Shown here one piece after another: positions 36,781-45,857 of a DNA stretch of 64,000 nt; position 1 is the stretch's first letter, and each line of letters begins with the position of its first letter. Made by a program: the position numbers and the translations under genes. Source of the DNA: Candidatus Aminicenantes bacterium JdFR-78 (GTDB taxonomy: Bacteria > Acidobacteriota > Aminicenantia > JdFR-78); contig MTON01000005.1 in assembly GCA_002010665.1 (NCBI GenBank), positions 156,613 to 220,612 on the forward strand. The letters are read 5' to 3'. The notes under the pieces are model-generated. The model worked only from the letters and a program-made list of their open reading frames with translations. It did not search any database and was not told where the DNA came from.

Positions 36781-37866
36781 TTATATAATGAATTTTTCAA
36801 TTTTAATATCCGGTGGGGTTTCTGCTTCATCCTGGTAAATCTTCCAGTAATATTCTTTTATTTCACCGAGTTTGTTGAAAAGCTCGTGTTTTTCATCCCA
36901 TTCATAAACTCCGAGAATTTTTTTCTGATTATCTATTAGAAGTAATTTCTTACAGCGATTTAATATTCCTGCAGTTCCCACACTACAAATAGCGACCACT
37001 TCTTTATTATTTACCCTATCTATTAATTCACCATATGAGATATTCCTCTCTTCGACCTTAATACCTTTTCTGATTAAAATACTTTTAATTCCTTGTATGG
37101 TGATTGATGGAAGAATTAAATTACTCTCAGGTATTTTAACTATGGTTCCATCTTGAAATGCAAACAGACAACATGAAGAATCCCATTCTGTTATATTTCT
37201 ATCCCTTATGTCAAGGTAAAATCTATCATCTAGAAAAAGTGCAGAACCAGCTTCTGGAAGAATTTTTTTTGCTTCATCCACTGCCTTTAAACTCATCAAG
37301 TAATTTACTCCAAGTTTTAAATTTCCAGTGCCATTCAAACTGCATGCCCTTATAAGATATGGAATAACAACCCCTGTAAATGGCTCTCCCAAATATCTCT
37401 CATACCTGCAGGCAATTATTCTAATGGATGGTTTATTCGGGAAAGTCACACCGATTGAGAGTTCCTCGTCAACTGTAAATGGTCTGAGATAACCTTGAGC
37501 TTTTATTTCTGCCATTTCTGTCAAAAATTCTCTATGGCTTGGATCTTTGAAATATTTAAGTAAAATATCATAGAGTTCATCTATTGTGGGGACTAGATTT
37601 TGTTGATGTGCTCCTAAATTAAAAGATATTCCCCGTTGAAATCTTTCGAGATTTTTGTGGAGGTTTAAAAAGGTTAATTCCAGTTGATTATCATTCTTTT
37701 TTCTGCAGAAAAATCGAATTCCTTCAAAGGCAAGAAATATCCCATAATGTATTGACTTTGAGATTGAATAAACCTTTGAATCCATCTCAAGAATCTCTGG
37801 TTTTTTTTCATCCAGTAAATATCTTAATTGCTTGTTTGCCCATTTAACACCTTCAAATTTTGCCAT
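36781..37866 (-). CDS. Class IV aminotransferase, branched-chain-like
   Basis: 361 residues, fold-type IV PLP enzyme related to branched-chain aminotransferases. The probable PLP lysine is in GNLKLGVNYLMSLKAVDEA near residue 205, matching the family pattern around TGxxKxxxNY. Further family cues are RACSLNGTGN and LILPSITIQGIKSIL. The usual EGSGEN-type segment is replaced by ITEWDSS, so it is divergent and substrate is uncertain. Group II BCAT-like length. AAGGAGGAAT upstream of the ATG. Confidence 0.75.
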   Translation of the reverse strand: MAKFEGVKWANKQLRYLLDEKKPEILEMDSKVYSISKSIHYGIFLAFEGIRFFCRKKNDNQLELTFLNLHKNLERFQRGISFNLGAHQQNLVPTIDELYDILLKYFKDPSHREFLTEMAEIKAQGYLRPFTVDEELSIGVTFPNKPSIRIIACRYERYLGEPFTGVVIPYLIRACSLNGTGNLKLGVNYLMSLKAVDEAKKILPEAGSALFLDDRFYLDIRDRNITEWDSSCCLFAFQDGTIVKIPESNLILPSITIQGIKSILIRKGIKVEERNISYGELIDRVNNKEVVAICSVGTAGILNRCKKLLLIDNQKKILGVYEWDEKHELFNKLGEIKEYYWKIYQDEAETPPDIKIEKFII

Positions 37867-37961
37867 ATTATTCCTCCTTAAAAATATTAAACACTAATAA
37901 ATAATCAAATTTAAAAACAAAATTCAATAAAAAACTGATGAATTTAAATTTGTTAAATTAA

Positions 37962-38312
37962 TTATTCGAGACTTTTTCTCCTGCGATGATGTAATATGAG
38001 AAATATTCCTGTAAAAAGGAGAAAAAGAAATGACATTATTAAGCTAATTGCAATCCAAGTTATAATGATTACGCCTCCAAAACCCGGTGCATCCATAGGC
38101 GCTTTATATGAATATGCCATAATTCCCATGGTGATAAATGAGCCAATGAAAAATCCAGTAACTGGTGAAACAATTAATATAACAATAATGCTTTTCCAGA
38201 GTGCTTTGCATTTAAAGGCATATCGCACACCAAAAATAATGGCAAATACCAATCCTGCACAAATCGCAAAGTAAAAAATCAGTTCAAATAAATAGAAGAT
38301 ATCCTCTGCCAA
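37962..38312 (-). CDS. Three- or four-helix membrane protein, unknown
   Basis: 116 residues starting at a TTG with AAGGAG nine bases upstream, inside the end of the amidohydrolase gene. Hydrophobic segments at about 8-28, 38-66 and 75-108, with short charged ends (RRRKSLE at the C-terminus). No motif recognised. Likely co-transcribed with the amidohydrolase. Confidence 0.55.
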   Translation of the reverse strand: MAEDIFYLFELIFYFAICAGLVFAIIFGVRYAFKCKALWKSIIVILIVSPVTGFFIGSFITMGIMAYSYKAPMDAPGFGGVIIITWIAISLIMSFLFLLFTGIFLILHHRRRKSLE

Positions 38313-38314
38313 AG

Positions 38315-39334
38315 CTATTTCTCCTTATATTTTATGTTTTTAAAAAGATAGTAAGCATTAGTAAATATCTTTTCATTAAAACCCATTCCCTTTATTAGCA
38401 TGTAATTCTTATCGAGAGGATTTTTCATTAAAAAAACTTTGCTTATAAATTTTAACCACGAAAAAAAGTTAGTGCTCTTATTATAACTTAGTTCAGAAAG
38501 CGGGATTGGATAATCACTTCCAAAAAGTAATCTATCAGAAGGAATATTTTCTATAATTTTTTCAATGTATGGAGTTCTCAAAGGAGTACAGATTGCAGAC
38601 AGATCCGCGAACAACTTCCACTCTTTTTCTTCTGCTTCTTTGAACAATTTAAGAAACTCTTTGAAATCGTCCTGATAATCTGCATCAAAGAACCAGAAAT
38701 AAGGAAGGGAGCAATGAGCGATAATAACTGTGACTCCAAGTTCGAGTGGTGTGCGGAGATATTTTGGATTATTGAATTCATTGTAATTTTTATCCGAAGT
38801 TGGAATAGCATATTCAGGACCAGCGTGACAAAGCAAAGGCAAATTGTGTTCTGCTAATTTTTCATAAAATGGAATACACTTAGGATGAGAAGGGTCAATC
38901 ATTTGAGAAGAGGGAATCCATTTGCAAAGAACAGCTTTATTTTCAAGACAGAAGTTAAGTTCTTCTTCCCAGTCATTGCGATATGGATGAATAGATGCGC
39001 CCAAAAGAATTTTTTTATTATTTTTTGCAAGTTCCACAATATAACTATTTGGAACAAATAAATGAGTGAGTTCTGGGTGAGGCGTGCTGTTTTCATCATA
39101 AACCATATCCATTGCGAGGAGCACGCATTTATCGACATATTTTGCTCCATTAATTACTCCAATGATGTGCTTTTTAACCTGCTCTATACTTATCCTCTTG
39201 AAAAGCGATTTTGTAAGTAACAGCATTGCATAATAAGCAGGTGTTTTCGTGAATTCTTCAGACCAGAAACACCCACTCTGTTCATCCGGCGGTGAGCCGA
39301 AATGAATATGGATATCGATGATTTCGCTATTCAT
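38315..39334 (-). CDS. Amidohydrolase (TIM-barrel metal-dependent hydrolase)
   Basis: 339 residues, amidohydrolase-2 type. Metal ligands: HIHFG near residue 8, CHAGPEY near 168, IAHCSLP near 206 and the Asp in LFGSDYPIP near 270. The family hydrolyses or decarboxylates small carboxylated substrates; the particular substrate cannot be told. AGGGGA before the ATG, and a promoter at 39364-39392. The membrane protein downstream shares its message. Confidence 0.85.
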   Translation of the reverse strand: MNSEIIDIHIHFGSPPDEQSGCFWSEEFTKTPAYYAMLLLTKSLFKRISIEQVKKHIIGVINGAKYVDKCVLLAMDMVYDENSTPHPELTHLFVPNSYIVELAKNNKKILLGASIHPYRNDWEEELNFCLENKAVLCKWIPSSQMIDPSHPKCIPFYEKLAEHNLPLLCHAGPEYAIPTSDKNYNEFNNPKYLRTPLELGVTVIIAHCSLPYFWFFDADYQDDFKEFLKLFKEAEEKEWKLFADLSAICTPLRTPYIEKIIENIPSDRLLFGSDYPIPLSELSYNKSTNFFSWLKFISKVFLMKNPLDKNYMLIKGMGFNEKIFTNAYYLFKNIKYKEK

Positions 39335-39363
39335 TTCATTCCCCTAAAATAAAAATCTTCTAT

Positions 39364-39392
39364 TCTATACATGAAATGGCTTATTTTTTCAA
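39364..39392 (-). promoter_or_regulatory. Promoter of the amidohydrolase gene
   Basis: Minus strand: TTGAAA (39392-39387), 17 bp, TATAGA (39369-39364). Leader about 22 nt, with AGGGGA before the ATG. Confidence 0.55.
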
Positions 39393-39441
39393 TAATTTAT
39401 TATGAACCAAGACAATTTGAATATTTTAAAAGGATGAATAG

Positions 39442-40827
39442 TTAATTCTTTTTTGGATAAAAAGAGTCATAATCCACGGTTTCATAAGTTTTTCTATCAA
39501 CTTCTTCATTCTCAAAGATATATCTTTTTTTCTTTTTCTCTTTTAAGCCTCTTCTCTTTTAGTTCTGCAATTATCTCTAATCTTTTGTATTCTTCTTTTG
39601 CAGTCAATGCCTTTTGAGAATCTCCACCATATAATATAGCTAATCGCTTCCATACAAGATAGGCTTCTTCCACAGCTTCTAATGCATGGCGTACCTCTGT
39701 TTCCAGAGGAGTTTCAAGTTTTATCTGCCATCCATCATATCGGACCTTCCAGGCTTTTGCTTGTCTTAGAGCATCTTCTGCTTTTGCTAAGAGTTCATTT
39801 TTTTTATTTGAATATATTGCATCATCCAGAAAACTTTTATATCGGGATATATACAGAGACCATTTCTCTTTTGACCTTTTAGCTTAATTTTCTATTTTTA
39901 CTATTTTATCAGTTTTATAGGGTGCAGGAATCCAATCCCAGGCTCTCCAGAAAGTCCTCTTCATTAAGATAGGTTTATTGCTTTCAAATAACTGTGTTTT
40001 TTCCATAAATCCTTTCCATCTTTTATATTCTGCGACTGCTTGACGATAATTGCCTGTATTTTCCAAGCCTTCCTTTTTTAATTTATAAGCGCGCTCATAC
40101 CAGGCATTGGATACAGCATAAGCAATACCTCCAGCTATCCATCTAAAAGTTTCTTCTTCAAATTTCCGCTTGATTTTTTCACCTCCATATTGGATAGCTT
40201 TATAATTTTTCTGAAATTGATTCCAGTGTTTGATGCCCTTATATAATGCATCAAATATCTCCGAAAAATTCGGTTTTCCCTGGGAGGAGTTAATGCTGAT
40301 AATAAGAGATTCAATTGTATTTGAAAATATTGAGCTGATTTCAAAAGCTTTACGAGCTAAACTCGCATATAATTTGTAGTCTCTGTAGCTTTTAATTCCA
40401 TTTTTTCCATACGCTTTTCCACTTATTGTATACTCACGTAATAGTTTTTTATAAAATTCAACATCTAACCTTAAAGACAAAGAGAGTCTTCGGATTTATA
40501 TATAGCTTTTATATATGCATTATTTGCAACAGCAGGAGATTGAGGATCAATTGGTTTTCCTGTTAAATCTATATAAAATTTTTCTATTACACTAAGAGTT
40601 TTATTATAGGCTATCGAATCTGGTGAGTTTTTAGACACACCGGTTTTTAATAATTCCTGATGGAGATTGTACAAAAAAGTATAAACCGCTTGTAACATCT
40701 TGATTTGTTCCTGTTTATCTTGAACTGAGGTTTTAGAGAGGTTATCTCTAGGATATAAATTAAAGGATAATCCAAACAATAATATTAAACACACCATAAT
40801 TAAAAAAGATTTTTTTAAACCATACAT
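39442..40827 (-). pseudogene. Secreted/periplasmic protein gene broken by three lesions
   Basis: Read on the minus strand, an ORF starts at 40827 (AAAGGATG ribosome-binding site, signal peptide about 1-25) and runs off frame near 40480 (ends KSEDSLCL). The protein seems to go on in a second frame (SLRLDVEFYKKLL, 40480-39887), stops at an in-frame TAA (39886-39884), and continues in the same frame without any start codon (KRSKEKWSLYISRYKS) for about 120 codons. Near 39525 an A7 run permits a second shift into a frame ending FYPKKN then TAA at 39444-39442. Intact length would be about 460 residues, helical and Lys/Tyr-rich. Not recognised; probably lineage-specific. The ORFs before and after each lesion could instead be separate small genes. 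Confidence 0.65.
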
Positions 40828-40857
40828 TAATTTTCATCCTTTATTTAAAGTTGTCTT

Positions 40858-40887
40858 ATTGTAGCAAAATTTATTGTTAAATTTCAA
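40858..40887 (-). promoter_or_regulatory. Promoter upstream of the broken gene
   Basis: Minus strand: TTGAAA (40887-40882), 18 bp, TACAAT (40863-40858), with AAAGGATG before the ATG at 40827. The promoter still looks intact although the gene is broken. Confidence 0.5.
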
Positions 40888-40912
40888 ATATTAAAAAGTT
40901 GTTTTGTATGTC

Positions 40913-40941
40913 TTGACATTGAAAATATCAGACATTATCCT
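40913..40941 (+). promoter_or_regulatory. Promoter of the 446-residue hypothetical gene
   Basis: TTGACA (40913-40918), 17 bp, TATCCT (40936-40941). Leader about 31 nt with AAAGGAG eight bases before the ATG at 40979. Confidence 0.6.
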
Positions 40942-40978
40942 TTTGAAAGAATTTGATTAAATTAAAGGAGTTTAAATC

Positions 40979-42319
40979 ATGAATGGAAAAATAATAAAAG
41001 TTTTTAAAATCTTGGGAATTACATTAATTACAATAATTGTTTTTGTTTTAATTTTAAGAGGTGTATTTAACTCTAAAGTAACCAAGAAAGTGGATTCCAA
41101 AATTGAAAAATTAAAGGAAGAGAGACCTTTTGAAATTGAGGATTTTGAAATCAAATGTAGATTGGAAGAGAATGGAGCAGTAAGCTGGAAGAAGATAGAG
41201 AAAAAATTTTCAGTAAATGATGAAGAAAAGGAATTCATAAAAACCGCTTTCAATAAAGTTTTGGATGGAAAGCCATTAGACACCAAAGAAAAGAGCGAGA
41301 TACAGAGAATTATAATATCGAATGAAGAAAGTTTTAGATTTTTTCAGGAAGTTATAAATAAACCCTGTTTTAAATATGCAGACAACTGGGATGATTTAGC
41401 CCTGAAACTTAAAATTCCAAAAATAACTACCATGTTAGTATTTATGCGTCTTTATGGATTAAATGCTTTCCTTATGGCAGAGGAAGGAAATCTTGAGGAC
41501 GCAATAGAGCAATGTTGTTCGGGGCTGACATTTACCCTTAATCTCTTAAATGAACCCTTTTTAATTAATTATTTAATTGCTTCCGCAATTTATCGAGATT
41601 ATATCGAATTATTAAATAGAATTGTCTCATCTGAAGAAATAGATAATGAAAACTTGAGCAGAATATTGAGAAAATTAGATTCTAATATCTGGCGAGAAAA
41701 ATTTATTCTCAGTTTAAAGGCTGAAAGAGCGTTTTATTTAGATACCTGGTCAGAGCTTTTAAAAGGTAATAAAGAGGTTATTGAAGAATTAGATATGCCA
41801 CCGAAAATTTTTTTATGGTTACTTGAGCCTCTTTTTAAATATGATATGCTTTACGCTATGAAATTTTATTCACAGTATATTGAAATGTGCAAATTGCCTT
41901 ATTTTAAAATTTCCAAAGATTTAAAATATTGGGAGAAAAAGTTAGAGAATATACCTTTTTACTACATTCTTTCAAGATTTTTAATACCGAATTTCGATAC
42001 AGCTTACATAAGAGAAGAAATTACAAAAGCGGTGATATTAACTGCTAAAGCTGGAATCGCATGTAAAATTTACTATAACAATTATGGTAGATTTCCTGAG
42101 CGATTATCCGAATTAGTACCTGAAATCTTATCAGAAGTTCCTGAGGACCCTTTTACTGGCGAGCCTTTAATTTATCGTAAAACACTAGCTGGATTTATTG
42201 TTTATAGCGTTGGTGTAAATCAGAAAGATGATGGAGGCAAAGAAACGCGAGAATTAATCCGGATAATGTTAGAAAAGGATGATGACTGGAGCTGGTATGA
42301 GGGAAGAATAACTCAATAA
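40979..42319 (+). CDS. Membrane-anchored protein, unknown
   Basis: 446 residues. One N-terminal transmembrane helix (about 8-29), then a long soluble, mostly helical region of acidic/basic heptad-like segments. Near the C-terminus (about 360-440) the sequence GRFPERLSELVPEILSEVPEDPFTGEPLIYR and YSVGVNQKDDGG resembles the tail of pseudopilin-like or DUF1559-like proteins, where GDDGG-type ends are common. Good promoter and ribosome-binding site. Stands alone between oppositely oriented genes. No function is suggested by the sequence. Confidence 0.6.
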   Translation: MNGKIIKVFKILGITLITIIVFVLILRGVFNSKVTKKVDSKIEKLKEERPFEIEDFEIKCRLEENGAVSWKKIEKKFSVNDEEKEFIKTAFNKVLDGKPLDTKEKSEIQRIIISNEESFRFFQEVINKPCFKYADNWDDLALKLKIPKITTMLVFMRLYGLNAFLMAEEGNLEDAIEQCCSGLTFTLNLLNEPFLINYLIASAIYRDYIELLNRIVSSEEIDNENLSRILRKLDSNIWREKFILSLKAERAFYLDTWSELLKGNKEVIEELDMPPKIFLWLLEPLFKYDMLYAMKFYSQYIEMCKLPYFKISKDLKYWEKKLENIPFYYILSRFLIPNFDTAYIREEITKAVILTAKAGIACKIYYNNYGRFPERLSELVPEILSEVPEDPFTGEPLIYRKTLAGFIVYSVGVNQKDDGGKETRELIRIMLEKDDDWSWYEGRITQ

Positions 42320-42337
42320 AATCTCGAAGATTCCTGG

Positions 42338-42853
42338 CTATTTTTTCTTGGGTTTTGCACCAAACTTTTTCTCTAATTCCTTCATCAACTTTGCTCTGTC
42401 CTTTTTAGTCCTCAAATATAAGTAAAGATTCATGATTTCTTCTGCTATTGCACTTGCAAAACAACCTATTTTGCTTTTATCCGTGATATTTTCTATTCTT
42501 TTTCCTGTCACATTCTCAACGAAATTACCAACTTCTCTATCAATAAGAGGCGTTAAAATACCTTCCTTATCTGGAATGACTACGAGTTTAAGTATCATTA
42601 ATAAATGGGTATATTTTCTATAAAAAACAGGGTCAATTAATCCTTCTTTTTTAGCTTTTTTAGCATCAGCCATTAACTCCTCAAGTAATTTATTTACCTT
42701 CTCCCATCCTCCAGTCCCCTTCATAGCCATCTCTCTAAATTCAAGATTCAATTTATCTAAGAGAGCATAGCCCGCTTCTTCTTTAGCGAATAGATTGAGA
42801 TTAAAAGAAAATAGAAAAATAAAAACTAATATAAAAATAATCTTCCTATGCAT
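42338..42853 (-). CDS. Secreted small protein, unknown
   Basis: 171 residues with a signal peptide (about 1-24, ending near NLFAKEEAG). The mature part is helical and highly charged, finishing in GAKPKKK. GGAGGGA lies before the ATG. Third gene of the sigma-membrane protein-secreted protein unit on the minus strand (1 nt after the previous stop), so it may be a periplasmic partner of the membrane protein at 42855-43415. Not recognised. Confidence 0.6.
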   Translation of the reverse strand: MHRKIIFILVFIFLFSFNLNLFAKEEAGYALLDKLNLEFREMAMKGTGGWEKVNKLLEELMADAKKAKKEGLIDPVFYRKYTHLLMILKLVVIPDKEGILTPLIDREVGNFVENVTGKRIENITDKSKIGCFASAIAEEIMNLYLYLRTKKDRAKLMKELEKKFGAKPKKK

Positions 42854-42854
42854 T

Positions 42855-43415
42855 TTATCCCTCCTTTACCCTTTTTAAAATTCGGAAAATTAGATTGTGG
42901 AGAAATTCTTTTTTATATCCATCATTAATTGAATTTTTTTCTTTAGAATAATCTCTTTCATTGAATGTCCCAAAGTTTGAGAACAATTCAATCAATGAAA
43001 TATATAGATCTTTATATGAGTTTGACATGTTCTCTTTAATGTTTTCTTCTGACTTAATCTCTAATACATCATTTTTCAATTTAGAAGGTTTTTCAGTCCT
43101 GGATTCTTGGAAAAATAAAGCCTGTTCAAAGAATTTTTCCATTGGATTCCCTTCTGATTTTGGCTTAAAAAAAGAAGGGATTATAAAAACTGCAAGGATT
43201 ATTGCCGTAAAAAGAAAAAGTAAAAGCACTGCAGAGGAGAAAGATTTCATTAGCTTAAATATTGAAAAGGACTTATTTTCAAATTCTTTGGTTATACGAT
43301 TATGTAAACGAGAATTGAAATTGCTCATTCCAAAAATTCTAAGAGCTTCATTTTTTTCTTTTTCTATTAATTTTTTTATTGTATTGAAATTTTCTTCGAT
43401 ATTATTGTTTTTCAT
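42855..43415 (-). CDS. Probable anti-sigma-like membrane protein
   Basis: 186 residues, one transmembrane helix (about 62-86) separating a basic cytoplasmic N-terminus from an acidic, Ser/Asn/Glu-rich outer part. It overlaps the second ECF sigma gene by 14 nt and has GGGAGGT before its ATG, the usual position of an anti-sigma factor. Unlike the first anti-sigma protein it has no zinc-finger cysteines, so the assignment rests on topology and position. Confidence 0.55.
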   Translation of the reverse strand: MKNNNIEENFNTIKKLIEKEKNEALRIFGMSNFNSRLHNRITKEFENKSFSIFKLMKSFSSAVLLLFLFTAIILAVFIIPSFFKPKSEGNPMEKFFEQALFFQESRTEKPSKLKNDVLEIKSEENIKENMSNSYKDLYISLIELFSNFGTFNERDYSKEKNSINDGYKKEFLHNLIFRILKRVKEG

Positions 43416-43935
43416 GATTTACCTCCCTCATTTTATCAACAATAAACTCGCGTGCTCTATGTAATCTTGACATTACGGTTCCCATTTTTATTCCAAGTAT
43501 TACAGCAATCTCCTGATAAGGAAGATCCCCATATTCTCTGAGTATAAAAACTTCTTTTAATTTCTTTGGAAGACTTCTTACAATTTTCTTGAGAGTCTTT
43601 AAATCCTCTTTATAAAAGAAAATAGATTCAGGAGTTTCTTTTTCAATGAGTTCCCTATTTAATTTAGATTTAAAAATATTGCTGAAACTATTCTTTTTCC
43701 TATGGTCCAGGCATAAATTTTTAGCAATTTTAAAGAGCCAGGGCTTTGCAAATTGAGGGTCTTTTAAAGTCTCAATCTTTTTATAAACCTTTAAATAAAC
43801 CTCCTGGGTTAATTCTTCTGCATCCCACGGATCTTTTGAAAAACCAAGACAAATACGAAAAACACTTTCCTTATATTCCAATAATTCATTGAAAATTTTC
43901 ATAGCATCTGATTTTTTATTTTTTCCAGTATTCAT
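43402..43935 (-). CDS. ECF RNA polymerase sigma factor (second)
   Basis: 177 residues. Region 2 about 20-90 (DAEELTQEVYLKVYKKI, and PWLFKIAKNLCLDHRKK), region 4 about 120-172 (LREYGDLPYQEIAVILGIKMG, then TVMSRLHRAREF). The ATG follows a TAATAT by 7 nt with a weak TTTATA -35, suggesting a leaderless message. Its neighbours are a one-helix membrane protein and a secreted protein, making a separate signalling unit from the sigma factor at 32 kb. Confidence 0.9.
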   Translation of the reverse strand: MNTGKNKKSDAMKIFNELLEYKESVFRICLGFSKDPWDAEELTQEVYLKVYKKIETLKDPQFAKPWLFKIAKNLCLDHRKKNSFSNIFKSKLNRELIEKETPESIFFYKEDLKTLKKIVRSLPKKLKEVFILREYGDLPYQEIAVILGIKMGTVMSRLHRAREFIVDKMREVNHEKQ

Positions 43936-44032
43936 TTATTACATATTAACTTTTCTTACTCCACTTATAAAGACGAAATAAAAAAGGAAATATTCCATTT
44001 TAAATGTTATCTATGTGGAACTATAAGATCGG

Positions 44033-45409
44033 TTAGTAATTAAAAAGTAGTATATCTTTTCTTTTCTTAGACAAAGCCTCTAATTCTTTGGTAAACCCTG
44101 CTTTAGAAAAGAATCCATAATATTTTTCTCTTGTACCAAGAAATTTATTTGCTTTCCTTTGTAATTCAGATAAAATATTTACTCCTATCTTCTTATTTGT
44201 CCATTTACATTCACAAAATAAAAATGAACCTTTATCATCAAAAGCCACAATATCAATTTCGTCTGTTCTATCCCACCATCGTCCAATATTCTTTGCTTTG
44301 AAAGGAAGTTTATTCTCCTTGTTAATTTTTTTTAGTTTCTGGATACAAATGTCTTCGAATATAAATCCTGTAAAACTATCAAAATCAGGTTTTATTTTTT
44401 CTTCCCATACATATTCAATGTCTCCTTCTTCAAGATAGCTCATGTTTGGAAAAACATACTTAAACCAAAATCGAAAATACGGATCATCGAGCAAATAAAT
44501 ACCTTTTCTCGATTTATGGGGTTTATCCTCTGTTACAGGAATTTCTCTCCTTATAATATGAAGTTCACGAAGCACTGATATGTATTTATTAACCTTATGT
44601 CTGTCTTTAATGCCTGTTTCCTGAGCTATTTCGTTTAATCGAGTTTTTCCATCAGCAATTGCTTTAAGAATTGAAAAATATATAGATGGCTCTCGTAGTT
44701 CTTCCATAAGCAGAAATCGAGGTTCACTATAAAGGAAAGCATTTTTATTTAAAATTTTATTTTTTATATTTTGTTCAATTGTCTTTTTAGGATTAAAACG
44801 TAATAAATAAGCTGGTGTTCCTCCAAGTATCGCATAGCTATAAACTCTTTCTTTTCGTGTATAATTAGGGAAAAATCCGCTAATACTTTCAAAATCTAAA
44901 GGCTTTAGAATCATCTGCCCAATTCTTCTTCCATATAAAGGGCTTTTACTCCCCAGAATCTCCTTTTCCATAAAACTCATATATGAGCCACATAGAATTA
45001 AAAAAATATCAACTTTTTTCTCTTTCTCATCCCAGATTTTCTGTAATATTGAGGGAATAGCCTTATTACTTACACAAAGATAAGGAAATTCGTCTATTAT
45101 AATAATAGGAATTTTTTTTGAGATATGGTCAAATATGTATCTAAATAATGCTTCCCAGGAAGTAAAAGGCTGAGTTTGTAAAAATGATTCTCCTGTTATT
45201 CGAAAAATTTTCTCAGTAAATTGTCTTAATTGTTCCTGTTCAGAGGAAAAGTCGCATGAAAAAAAGAGATGTTTTTTGCCTTTAGAAAATTGTCTTAATA
45301 ATTCAGTTTTTCCAATTCTTCGTCTTCCATATAAGATTAAAAGTCGCGCACCCTTAGTTTTATTTAAATCTTCTAAATACTTAAGTTCTTCTTTTCTATT
45401 GACAAACAT
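44033..45409 (-). CDS. Archaeal-type AAA ATPase with DUF234 nuclease-like domain
   Basis: 458 residues from the ATG at 45409 (in-frame alternatives at 45415 and 45421). N-terminal ATPase_2 (PF01637-like) domain with Walker A LYGRRRIGKTELLRQF near residue 29 and Walker B IIIIDEFPYL near 103; a winged-helix-like middle (about 230-310); and a C-terminal DUF234 part with EIDIVAFDDKGSFLFCECKW near 390, an Asp-x(n)-Glu-x-Lys pattern like PD-(D/E)XK nucleases. Such genes are patchily distributed and often laterally moved; their role is unknown. Preceded by a large palindrome that covers the promoter. Confidence 0.85.
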   Translation of the reverse strand: MFVNRKEELKYLEDLNKTKGARLLILYGRRRIGKTELLRQFSKGKKHLFFSCDFSSEQEQLRQFTEKIFRITGESFLQTQPFTSWEALFRYIFDHISKKIPIIIIDEFPYLCVSNKAIPSILQKIWDEKEKKVDIFLILCGSYMSFMEKEILGSKSPLYGRRIGQMILKPLDFESISGFFPNYTRKERVYSYAILGGTPAYLLRFNPKKTIEQNIKNKILNKNAFLYSEPRFLLMEELREPSIYFSILKAIADGKTRLNEIAQETGIKDRHKVNKYISVLRELHIIRREIPVTEDKPHKSRKGIYLLDDPYFRFWFKYVFPNMSYLEEGDIEYVWEEKIKPDFDSFTGFIFEDICIQKLKKINKENKLPFKAKNIGRWWDRTDEIDIVAFDDKGSFLFCECKWTNKKIGVNILSELQRKANKFLGTREKYYGFFSKAGFTKELEALSKKRKDILLFNY

Positions 45410-45428
45410 AACCATAACCAATTTATTT

Positions 45429-45461
45429 GTATACTTTAAAGTATTATACTTTAGAGTATAC
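45429..45461. promoter_or_regulatory. 33-bp palindromic operator upstream of the AAA ATPase
   Basis: Arms GTATACTTTAAAGTA and TACTTTAGAGTATAC around TTA pair at 14 of 15 positions; each arm also contains a palindrome (TACTTTAAAGTA exact, TACTTTAGAGTA with one mismatch). A TATACT -10 (minus strand, 45460-45455) with a TTGACT -35 (45481-45476) overlaps the right arm, so a bound protein would block transcription. Confidence 0.65.
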
Positions 45462-45569
45462 TATTTGAACAAAAAAGTCAAGTAATTTTGAGGAAACTCA
45501 ATATAAAATTTTGAAGTAATTGAGAAAGGTTAATCAATTTCACATTTTACCTTTCACATTTCACAATTT

Positions 45570-45788
45570 TCAAGATAAATAATCCTTAATTCTATCTCTA
45601 ATCCAGTCCCAATCAGGATTTCCACGATTGAAAAAGGACTTAAAATTGTCATTTAACCATTCGTAAAAATCTTCCTCTGTGTATCTACAGAATGTTTCAA
45701 CAATACTGTCAAACGATATATCTTTTGGAATTTCTATTCCTTCCAATCTACAACATAAAAAATCCTTTATAACTTTTCTCTCTAACAT
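45570..45788 (-). CDS. Small protein, unknown
   Basis: 72 residues, helical, acidic. FYEWLNDNFKSFFNRGNPDWDWIRDRIKDYL is the most distinctive part. The ATG is preceded by AGGGAGAG. Nothing recognised. It lies downstream of two other small genes on the same strand (46147-46329 and 45858-46100), perhaps as one short operon. Confidence 0.5.
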   Translation of the reverse strand: MLERKVIKDFLCCRLEGIEIPKDISFDSIVETFCRYTEEDFYEWLNDNFKSFFNRGNPDWDWIRDRIKDYLS

Positions 45789-45857
45789 GTTATCACTCTC
45801 CCTAAATGATTCAATTAAGAATTACTTTTCTCTTTTTTTCATTATATGGAATTTCGA

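Noticed and set aside
45530..45570. TTTCACA-type short repeats as a CRISPR or operator array
   Set aside because: The copies are irregular, only 7-10 bases long and have no unique spacers; similar TGTGAAT repeats before hypF look like low-complexity sequence.
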